A stretch of 64,000 nt of DNA from Candidatus Omnitrophota bacterium (GTDB lineage: Bacteria; Omnitrophota; Gorgyraeia; 2-01-FULL-45-10): assembly GCA_041650805.1 (NCBI GenBank), contig JBAZKM010000010.1:1-64000 (forward strand), read 5' to 3'. The notes under the pieces were generated by a model, which did not search any database, had not been told where the DNA came from, and worked only from the letters and a program-made list of their open reading frames with translations. Both the position numbers and the translations under genes were made by a program. The stretch's first letter is position 1, and every line of letters begins with the position of its first letter. Shown here piece after piece: positions 12,101 to 24,100 of the stretch.

Positions 12101-15100
12101 CCATAAGAGAACTCGCCGGATTCGTAGATTTTGTCGAGTTGCATTGGTATCCGGATTTCCCTGCACTCCCGTCCAAAGAAGAGCTTGTAAGATCGATCCC
12201 TGAGATCGGTTCGCGGCCTCTCTTAATAGGTGAATTCGGTTATCATAAAGATACATTAGGGAAAGAGTTTGCAGCGGTCATTGGAGAGGTGGAGAAGAAA
12301 GGTTATAGCGGCCTCCTGTTCTGGGATGGTGCATGGAAGGAAGATAAACCCGTTACCGTGGATTATGATGCGCTAAATGCTTATCTTACGCAGGGAGCGG
12401 AAGCGCCTAAAGCGCCGGCTGAAATGGTGACGCCGCCGGCCCAGGCACCGCCCGCACCCGCGCCGCAGGCCGCTCAAGGTACACCGTCAGTCACCGCTCC
12501 AGAGCCGACACCTGCACCGGCACCGGCTCCGACAGCTCCCAGGGCAGAACACATATCTTCGACCGCTACATACTTCATAGATGAAGATGGCAAATGGGTA
12601 AGGACGTCGTCTATGGACAACGAGACCGGCGCGGCATCCACGGTCACCGGATGGAAGGAAGTGAACGGTGAGAGGGTGCCGGTTGAAGAGGGAAGGGATG
12701 TATACGGCAGGCATTATGTCGATGTCGGCGGCTCAAGGACTTATATATACAGGCATATAAATACGGATGTCCGTTATGACGGCGTCGTCTATTCGCAGGC
12801 GGATGTCAGGAGGGGCACGGCCCAGGGATTTGCTCCGGCTCCGGTCGGGAAGAGCTCCGCGGTCCTCGACGGTAACTCTGTGCTCGATAGCTCCGAAGAA
12901 ACGGTCACGGGCATAAAGGACAGCACCGTCTTTGACGGCACGACATTCACGTTCCCGAACGGCGCAAAGTATGAGATGCCCATCGATGAAGCGATATATA
13001 AATTCCACGTAAAGCGTGACTATGATCCCGCTACGGGCAAGATAGATACGGTGGAAGAGCAGCATATCGTCATGGATAAAGAGGAACGGCTCCTCTTTAA
13101 AGTGACATTTAACCGGGTCACAGGGCAGACGGAGGTCTACCGTTATTACGCAGAGTCGAAGGGGGAGAAGGATGTCATCGAGACCGTCTTTTATGATGAG
13201 AAAGGCGCTGAGGTAAAGAAGGAGCGGTACAAGATAATATTCGACGAAGAGGCGAGAGATAAGGACAGGTGGATACTCCTCTGGTCGTGGGAGAAGGTGA
13301 AGGAGACGGTGCACGATTTCACCGACAATAGAGACATTACCGTCGTATATGATCTGGAGAAGCGTATAGTCACTACAGAGGACGGCAACAGGACCGTAAC
13401 CGACACGAAGACATTCAGGGAGGGCGGCGTCACAACGGTCACCGTAACGCAGGTGAAGAAAGACCCATTCGGCAATATCCTCTCCTTTTCGTCCGAAGGA
13501 TACAGGACAGACCCCGCGACCGGAGCGCCGATAGAGAGTACGCGCTTCACGCCTCATATATATACCCCCAGGGAGATCACCAAAGAGACGGCGGGAGAGC
13601 TGAAGGATATATTCGGAAAGCCGGTCGCTACCATATCAGGCGGAACGGTCAGGTTTGCCGCGCCTGTCCCGAAAGATTCTCCTGTCCCGAGAGAGATAGC
13701 GATACCGTCAAAGGGCGCAAAGTGGATAATCCAGTATAAATGGGATTCTCTATTGCACGCATGGGAGACCTCATACGGCGTATATGACGTATTCGGCAAA
13801 CCCCTATACCAGGATATACAGATCACATATATCGACAAGAACGACCCTAAACAGGATAAGGTCATAGGCATCCTGCGCAAGATACTCATTTATAATGCCG
13901 CCGACAATACGATGAAAGAATATGGCACCTACAAAGAGAAGGAGGATGACCCGGAAGAGACGATCATCGAAAAGTCCTCCATACTTATACGTTACCAGGA
14001 CCCGGATAAAGAGGATAAATATTTGATGACGGAAGAGAAGTCGCTGAAGAAAGGGTATGTCACCAGGTACGGTTATGACATACCGCGCGCCTTAAGCGGC
14101 GCTGAATCCGGCGCGGAACCGATATGGAGCAGGGTATACGGCGTGACGAAGGGCGCGGGCGGCACATGGGAGATAGATGCCGAGCCATATGAAGATTCGA
14201 TATCGTTATATGATGATGAGCACAAGGAGCGCCTGATAGTAGACATAGCCGGCGTAAAGGTGGATGAGAACGGTAAGCCCATATCAGGCCAGATGGTGAC
14301 GGCCCTCCTTACGCACCTCACAGCCGATAAGGAGTTCGAGGCGGAGAAGTGGGTCGCCCCGCTAGTGTGGTCCGAAGCGGAACGGCTGTGGCATCTCGAC
14401 TATTCAAAAGGCACACTTTCGGTCAGGAGGATGAAGGTGCCGGGCTCCGATTATTACATAACCATACACCTCGGCAGGAACGAAAATAGCGAGTACTTCG
14501 TCAAGGGCGTCTATAAAGGCAAACCGGTTTACGAATTCTACGGTGTATACGGGAAGAAACGTGTCAGGGAGTTCGCGGAATTTGACAGGGATGTCATATC
14601 GGTCGATCCGAAGACGGGCGAACTGGCGGGTGACCTCACATTCGACGGTAAAACCGGAATATATAATTGGTCAAAAGGCGAAAATGTTATTCAGCTGGGA
14701 GAGGTCAGCCGCTACCTTTACGATTCGGCTGACCCTGACAGCGTCTACAGCATACCCCTGCCCTCGCACCCGGATTATAACCAGGGCGTATTCTACCTGA
14801 ATAAGAACCTGAGGGGGAAGAGCCGGCTCATAGTGCGGCTTAAACTGTGGGAAGGCGTGACGTTCGACGCGGTCAAAGGCACCCATAATACAGGTATGGT
14901 TGCAAGGGCCCAGACGAGGGTAAGCGACAGGGCAAGTTCCGAAGTCACGGCGTTCCGCGCGGAAGACGCGTTAATAGACGGTCTCTTCGCGTATCCGGCA
15001 GAAAAAGGGCAGACATACCCTGAGACGGAAGTGCCGGCGATCTTCTCCATACCCGCTCCGAGCCGGACGCTCGGCGAGGTCTACATGCACCCGATACTGG

Positions 15101-18100
15101 ATCCGGTTACAGGCGAGGTCGACAAGTCGCGCGGCACCAGGCTCATGCCGGCAGCCGAAGGCGGCGGGACGATAGCGCTTGACACCAGCGGCGTAGAGAA
15201 TATAGGGTCCCTCGACGGCATCACTACAGCCGACGGCACCCCGATACCGGCGTTCGCCGGCCCGCTCACGTACAGGGCGATAGAGGAGATGCACTGGGTG
15301 AGCCGGGAATTGACGAAAGAGGACGTGGGTAAAAGCATCACGCTTCCGGACGGGACCGTGATCACGTTCACCGAAAATGATATTGGGACCAAGCTTGTCG
15401 AATATTTCAATCCGGACAAGAGTCCTTTTAAAGTGCCGTACGGGTTTGAGACGGCTAAGAGCAAATACGCGAATGACCTGGTGACAGGTGCCCTGGCAGG
15501 CATGACCCTGGCAGATCCGATCTTCAGTAAGGACGCAAGCGAGGACGTCAGGAACAGCATCTATACCGCCGCGCGGTTAAACAGCATCACAACGGTCGGA
15601 GACCTCAGGAAACTGCTCGATAACGGCGCGCGCATGAAGGAGATCTTCGCCGGGACGGTCGGCAATATACCGGCCACTTATAAGAGCGTGAGCAGCATAT
15701 TGTACTGGGCCGTTAAGTTGACCATACGGCCGGACGCCGTGACCGGGAGTCCGTTAATAGGGACCGAAAAGGAATTCAGGACGTTCGGAAGCAAATTCGC
15801 ACGGCTGGGCAAGGCGGCAGTTGGATCATTTGCCGCGGCGCATAATATACAGGCCCCGCGTGCCTCCGATTATCTGGACCTCACTACCGACGCCGGCGGC
15901 GAGTCGATCGGCACGATAGCGTACTGGGCAGGCAACGCCCAGGAGGGGTTCAAGTTCGATAAGTTCCTGAAGGCGTTCAATAACATAGCTCAATATCCGG
16001 AAGCGGTATCCAATCTAAAGGCCTCCGTTCCGGGTTATGACGGCCTCGGCGTGCATGTCAAGGCACTCGACTTCATACAATTCATATGCACTTATGCCGA
16101 GCAGAAGGTGCGTTTAGGTTACACGAACGGAGAGATGAGGTCTATAATAGGCGCGCAGACGGCGCTTGCCCAGGGAGCGGGATATGCAGAGATCGAAAGC
16201 TCTACGCTGAAAAAGATATATCTGCAGCGATCGATCCTTCCCGTGCTTCTTATAACCCTGATGACCCTTACGCTTGCCTCAGGTCTTTATTTCAGGGCGA
16301 GGAGGGCGGCTCCCATGCAGGGCAGGTTGAGGGTCCATTCGGGTGTGAGCCCTCCGCCGCCTAGCGGCGGCATCAATATACCTCCCGAAGGGCCGGGCGG
16401 CCATGCCCTGAATGCCCTTTCTCTGCTCAATGCCCAATACCTCTCGCTCGCGATATTCCTTATACAATTAATAGCGCTGTCGGTAGCGTTATATTTCTTG
16501 CAGGATAACGCTTACTTCACTTACATCATGGCAGCGTCGGCGGCCCTGGGTATTTATACCATTTCCGCCGCCCGCAAATTCGGGAACCTATACCGGCAGG
16601 TGAGGACGGCGTTCGAGATATACAATGACGGTGTATTGGATGCGAACGAACGGGTTGATGCTCTCCGCGCCAGTATCGCCTACAGGGATGCATCCGGCAA
16701 TATAACTTTCCATCCGGCGTTCTACAAATATCTGGAAGGTGAGCATATACCGGCAGCCGATGCGCAGTACAACATCTATCTTCACGAAAGCTTCAAGTAC
16801 CATATACCCGGGCTCCTGGCGATGCTGCCTGTAGTGAGCAGGTTGTTCAGAAAGAGCGTTACGGTGCCGCTTGAAAGAGGAAAGCCGGATACGGGGGAAG
16901 ATGAGAAGATCGTGACGGGTTATGGTAAGGTGAACAAAGAGATAGGCGGTATAAAGGGAGGGTTGACGTATGCCCTGTGGAAGAACTGCCTCGTCCTTGA
17001 GCCGGATGTCTATACTTCCAGGTGCAGGGCCGAAGTCATAGATGTCAGAAGGGGCTCCGGCGGAGAGTATATCGCTAAGATAAAAGTCCTGAACGGTAAT
17101 ATAGAAGCGAAGAACAGGGCGGGGCGGCCGAATAAGTTCTGGGTCATCAGGAACGATAAACTGGAGAGAGACGGCCTGACAGCCGCCACCCTCCGCCAGG
17201 GGGGGACGAGGGTCGGTAAAGTAGGACAGTATTTCGAAGGCGAGATAGAGCTGAGAGAGCAGGATTACAGGTATGAGCTGAAGAAGGGGGATATATTAGG
17301 GACGCAGGGAGATCTTGATCAGAAGACGCCCGTGCGGCTATCCGGTATCATCTCTCTCCTTGCCGGTTTTATGTTCATCTTCTATGGAATATCGGGGATC
17401 TTCTCGGAGGTCATATTGCTGGGCGGGCTATTGACTATAGGCGGTATATACCTGAACAGGGCGCTCTTCATGGGAGGCATCTTGAGCGTAGTCAAACGGA
17501 AAGAGAACAGGGAACTCCAGAGACGCGTTGCCGCAGAATTGAGGTCGGCCCTCGAGAAGGCGCGTACCGACCTGCGGAGGATGATGGAACCGGAAAGGGA
17601 CGAGGACAGGATAGATATAAAGGGCAGGGACGGGACGAGGAAGATGACGGCCGGCGACTGGGAAGCGCTCCTCACTTTCGATACCCGCGCCCCGAAAGGC
17701 CATCCGCACGATTATATAGGCGCGCCCACCATGACCATAAACCTGTATGATTATATCGGATACTGCATTTCGTGGCTGGACCATGTGATAGAAGACCCCG
17801 GCAAGTACAGCCTCTTATCGAGGCCGCACTACCCGCATTATAATGCCCTGCCGGGCCTGATGCCTACATGGTATATGAAAGGGGAGACGTTCGCTGCAAC
17901 AAAGAACCAATACGGATATATAGGGGTACAGCCGGGTCTGAACGAAAGCCGGATGGCCCCGGGAGAGGCGTATAACGGCAAGCCGGTATACAGGGGCGGC
18001 GTCCAGGCGATGCCCATGAACAATGTCATATCGTTCCTTGACACGGTCCTCGAAAGGATAAGGGCGGTGCAGGCGGCAGAGCTCAAAGGCGTCGATTTCG

Positions 18101-21100
18101 GCTCCGCTCTGCAGGAGGAGGATAAGGAGAGACTGTATCGTCCGGAACAGATGGTTGCGTCTGTGAAAGGCTACGGCGGCCCGGGGCCTGCCCGGTCGAG
18201 TTATCTCAAATCATTACAACGAAGCGGGTTGAGTTTAGCGATGTACGGCATAGCCGCATTGGCCGGCATAGTCCTCTTCTTCCTGCTCCGCCAGGTACTT
18301 GTCCAGTGGGGTATAGTGATAGACGATTCCAGGGTCAACCTGCTGGTGTTCGGCCTCGTCACCAATATGGCGTCGCTCAGCGGATATCTGCTTTTCGTCA
18401 TGGTGGAGAAGATATCCCTGTACATTTCCAGTATTAACAAAAGGGCAAGGTATGAGGGGGTCGTCGAAGAGGATATCCTCCGTTTCATGCCCATGGATAT
18501 GATAGCTGAAGGATTGCGGGAGATGCGAGACGGAACGGTAGGCGTAGTAAGGAACGAGAACGGCAGGTGGGTAAGAGGGGTTGAATACGAAGCGGCCGTG
18601 CCGGATGAGCCCACCAGGGATCTCATAAACGGCCTCCTCGCCGCAGCCGAAGAATCCGAAGAGGCCTTCAATGATGCCTTCAGGCAGCTTCTCGCTTCTT
18701 ATGGAGCGACAAAGCGCCGACGCCTCTATAGAGGCGAGTGGCCATCCGATTGGATCCTGAACAGGTTGATGTTACGTTACAACACCCATGAGACCGTCTA
18801 TTTAGCCAATATGGATCGCGGACAACTTTTGGATGTCCTGCGGTCTGATGCGGAATTGGCGAAAAAGGTATTCGCATCCGGAAGGATCCTGCGCGGATAC
18901 GATCCCGGCAGGCGCAATAAAGATATACTGGAGTGCCTGGACATATGGGACATAAGGCGCATCGTTACCGACAGGACCGGTCTGGCACGGAAGCTCTTCC
19001 CCAAGCAGGCGGTCATGGATACCGTATTCGGCAGCCCCGGAGTAGAGGGGCGTCTCATAAATACCGTACATTCCGCCCTGGAGGCGTATCCCGGTGACGT
19101 GGAGATATTCCTTGCCATGGACGAGAACGATGACTCCGGCAGGGAGAAGGTCAACCTGACGATTTACGGGAACGAGGATGGAGAAAGATATGATAATAAC
19201 GGCAATCCCATATGGAAGGGTAACAGGCGTCCGGCGCTCTGGGAGCACAAAGATATAATCCACATCATACGCGGTCCCACGCCGCCCACCAACCTGTGGC
19301 GTTTCCAGCGGAAGGTGCGTATGAAACCGCCGCTCAATGTCGAGAGCGTCATGTCGATGAAGCGGTATTATGCCGAGCAGCAGCGAAAAGAGGATGAAAG
19401 CGCCAGGGCAGAGAATAGACAGCCGGAGCACATTGCGATACCGAGGTATCTGGAGCTCGTCGATGAAGAGGACAGGATAGGGTACCTGGAGATGAGGTCC
19501 AAGATATGCGTGTGGGAGATGAGGGAGAGGACGATACAGGAACAGCTGGCGGGTATAGGTACGGAAGAGGATGGCGACAGATGGGATATACAACTCGGCA
19601 GAGACCGCGAGGGCATGAGAGGGGAATATCTCGATGCGGTGAACGGACTGGAAGCGAATTCCAGATACGACAGGCGGCAGCTTGCGGGCAAAGAGGCGGA
19701 TGACTATGTAGATCCGGAGAGGTCATCTGTGAGGATAAAGGACCTCATAGGCGGCGACGGCCATGACAGGGTGGCATATGAATTATGGGCATTCCTTAAG
19801 GCATATCCTACGGTAGAAAAATTTATAGCAAGCGAATTCAGGATCCGTAATATCCCCACAGTCATACAGGCAGAGCTGAGGCAGGTGCCGATAAAGGAGA
19901 AGACATGGTCATGGCTGGGACATGTCGATTACCTGATCTGGCATACCTCCATACAGGTCGGCCAGACCGTCCAGGGCTTCCTCTTCCTCGGCGGCACCGG
20001 GAACGGGTTCCTGTGGGAGATGCTCGCGCGGAACAGGCCGATCTTTGACGCGGACGGTAATATTATAGACGAGGTGCCGTTAAGCGACAGGGCCACCCTC
20101 CTCAGCTATCTGGAGCCGCTCAAGGAGAGGGTCCACAGGGAAGAGTCGGAGGATTTCAATGAGATAAAGGGCATGAATATATTCGCGCGGGCTGCGATAA
20201 GGTTATCCCGCGTCTTCCGTCCCCTGATGAAGGTATACCTGCCGTCTCTCATGCTCCATAAGTATCTGACCGTATATTCCGTCTCCGGGACATGGGACCT
20301 GTATAACATAATAGAGGATTCGGAGCTCGGGAGCAGGATCGCGCTCTATAAACTGAAATGCACGCGCCTGACCGGCAAGTGGACACAGATACTTGAAGAC
20401 CTCCTTCCGGAGATGGGGCCCAGGTGGTGGCTGCAGCGCTCCAGGTGGATAATAGTGCAGACCTTCGCTGTCATACTCTCCTTTAAGCCGGGCCTGTGGA
20501 TGTTCATGGGGCAATACCTCGGGCTCGGGCTGGGCGTCGCGCTCGTCATATCGAACCTCAGCGCTTTCAATATATTATTGGGCCTTTCTGTGGGCCTCCT
20601 GTCGTTCTTCGCCGGCGGCCTTATAGCGTATAAGATAAACGGCGCGATAACGATATTGCGCGCGCGAGCGGGGACGGAACGTAATCTGCAGTGGTACGTA
20701 GACCCGCTGAAGTCGATGGGGTGGAAGAAGTTCCAGCATATGTCACATCTTGCTTCCGCGACGCTTGCATCATTTGCGGCCGGCATAACGCTCCTCGTGA
20801 CCGTAACGTTCTTCCTGGGTATGGTGATACTGCCTCAGGTATTGGGTCCATTGTTTGATAGCGCTCCGGAAATATTGGGTTTTGGCTTACCGGGGTTGAG
20901 TTCGCTATTGCAGGATGCGGCACGGTTCACCCAGACGTATATCCCGCCTCTATTGCCGTGGTTGAAGACGACCATAATAGGCACGATCGTATTTATACTC
21001 CCGCCGGCAGCGCAGACGATCATGGGTGTAATTACGATGCTTAGGTATGGCATAGAGGATGAAGAGGGCATGGTAGAGTCGTTAAAGGTCAGGTTCGAGG

Positions 21101-24100
21101 ACAGGGATTGGAGAAAGCTCGTCGGCATAGAGCAAGTCGTAATTACCGATGACGACCTGGCGGCGCTGGGGCTCAGGTGGGAGTTCATAAACCAGATGCG
21201 TGCTCACAGCAATACCCCGGCCGGCAGGCCGATGAAGGCCTTGACGGTCTTGGAAGAGACGGGGTACAAGGACCGGAGGATCATCGAATATACGCTGGAG
21301 ATATACGCACATCTCGTAGAAGCCGCCATAGCCGAGGCGGAAGTCCCGTCGCAAGTGAGGCGGCCGTCGCGGTTCATAGGGATAGGGGATCTCGGCATAA
21401 AGGATTCGATCGCTCTGAAGAGCGATAAAGATTCTATTGAATTGAGCGGAGAAAAAGATATCAGCGACATAAACGCTCTCACAATGAATCTTAAAACCAG
21501 ACACGGCCCTATCTACGATCTGCTCTCGGATAATCTCAAAGCCGCATTGACCGCCTATGATAACGGCCATATTGATCCTGCATTTGTAACGGCCGCCCAG
21601 AACAGGACGAACAGGGATCTTAATAAATACCTTACGGGTTTTGTTAAGTTCAAAGCGCTTCTGGCCGCTTATGACGGCATAAATGTGCCCGCGGAGCTTG
21701 AGCGGAAGATCGTCGAATATATAAAAGAGAACCTGATAAAGGAGCTCAATGACCTGATGTCCCGCAGGGACCTTTATGCCGCGGTAGATAATTATTATGA
21801 AGCCAATAATCTGCCGGTACCGTATGACCGCATGGCGTCGGAAGACCTGGTGCAGGGCCTTTCGAGCGCGACGAGCTATGGCCGTACTATGGCGGACCAG
21901 TTCGACGCAGGTCGGGACATCATGCTCCTCAACAGGCGTATGCTGGAAGGCATATATCAGGGGATGATACGCAGGACCGGCGTTTTCAACGAAACGGACG
22001 TGAGGCGGTATAAAAGGGTACTTGAGGGCGAGGTCACAAGAGAGATAGAGGACATAAGGAGAGACACGGCCGGGGAGCTGCATTTCGGAAGGCCGTATCT
22101 CGTCATAGGGGCATTGTTCGGATCGGCGGCGCTCGCACTGTACTCTTTCGGATATCTGAACATGCCGGGGGCCGTAATCGTTTCCGTCGCCGGCAGCATA
22201 TTCCTTGCGCTATGGACCGCCAACGCGTTGGTGCGTCTCCAGACGGGGGACCGCCGCGCGCCGCTCTTCAGGATAAATATGCTCCCGTACCATATGTGGC
22301 GGTATATCGCAAGGATGCCCCAGATGATAGATTACTTCAACAACCTGATAGTGGCGGCCTGCTACAGCCTATACCAGACGCTGAATAAGTGGGTGGGTGA
22401 GAACTTCTGGCCGCGGGGCCGTCAGGCGGGCGTAGCGCCCGTAAAGGGTGAGATCGTTTCGGATACCGTGAAGAGCATCAACAGGCGCATATGGTTCAAA
22501 CAGGTAGGGGCGGTCACCCTCTGGCTCACCATATTGCCGTACATAGCCATTCTGGGAACGGTCTTCTATGATTACGGCACCAAGCTGCAGGAGAGGTACG
22601 CGATAAATTATGTCTTTGAGCCGGCGGTGAACTCATTTATAGAGGATAGGGGCGACATCTCTATAGGAGAGATCGATACGGCGGTGAGACGCAACCTGGG
22701 GCGGGATGAGAATGCCGACGGCTGGCTGAGGGGCAAGATCGATTACTACCAGAAACTGGTCGAAGAGGGAAAAGCGGATGAGGCGTCCCGGCTGCTGGAA
22801 GTGGTCGAAAGCGGGATCGGCGTTTACGGGGATTACGTTAAAGGCCATCCTACACAGAAGAATCTGTATAAGTATGAGATAACCCTGCAGGAGATAGGCA
22901 CGGCCCTTCTTAACACAGGGAACGAAGATGCCTTCAATGATCTCTTTGCATTCTCCATGCCGCTTGCCGGGGAGGGATGGACCACCACGACCGGAGACAG
23001 TGTCACCTCAGGAAAAGGCTCGCTTACCGTTGAGGCCAACGCGCCGGAGAGGGGCGATTATGTCATAAGCGCGGTGCTGGAGAAACCGGTGCAGTTTGCC
23101 GGCAAACGGTTTATCTTTGAGCTCCAGGTCGATGAAGATGATAGAGGCGTATTCCAGGGACGAAATGTAACGGCATTCGTAACCGATACAAAAGGCGATG
23201 TCCATCGCCTTAACTGGAGATATGCGGTCGAGATCCTGCCGGCTGAAACGGCAAAAACGTCCCAGCGCCACATAACCGTATCGGTTCCGCTCGATGAAAT
23301 ACATGAATCCGTAAAAGAGGTGGGGGTGATCATAGAGAGCGGTGTCCTCGTCAGGCCTGCAAAGGGGACCATACATGTATTGCAGCCAAGGATAGTCGAT
23401 TCGGCTTTTGAGAAGATGAAGGCAGCGGCAACGCAGGCTTCCGCCAAAGAGGCAGCGAGAGAGCAGTTGATAAGCGAAACGCCTCTTGAGACCGTCGACA
23501 GATACATAGGCGAGGCCTTGAAGAACAAAGACCTCAGCCGGCTCTCGGAATGCGATGATATACTGCTGGCTCTGGAAGAGAGCGGTACGGTGCCGCAGGA
23601 TAAGTTGGATGAAAAGTGGGAGGAAGCGGCCAGCGCAAGCCAGATCATAAGGGCGGAGATCGCGGCGATGCCGAAAGAGGCGTTGGAACCGCGGCAGGCG
23701 CTCTTCCCGGGCATGGAGGCAGGGCAGGGTGTTGCTGACTGGTGGGTAAAGGAGCATCTGCTCGGCGGGCTCACACGCAGTGAGATAGAGAAGTTCACCA
23801 CAACTCAGCCGGACGTCCATCCGTTCATGGCCATTGCAGGTTTCAGGGCCGGCGGTATCGCTCTTATGGTTACTATAGGACTATACATAGTAATGGCGGT
23901 ATTCAGCAATACCTTTCTGCCCGACGGGGCCATTAATATAGCGGGATTTGCTCTATTGGCAGGCATAGGGTTCTCCTATTGGGCGGCGGTACGTTACTTA
24001 TTACTGGAAGAGCAGGTAGAGAAGGCGCTAAAGGGATACTATGAGGCGCATCCCGATATGGGGGGTTACCCTGCCACGAACGGTATCCCTACCACAGAAG

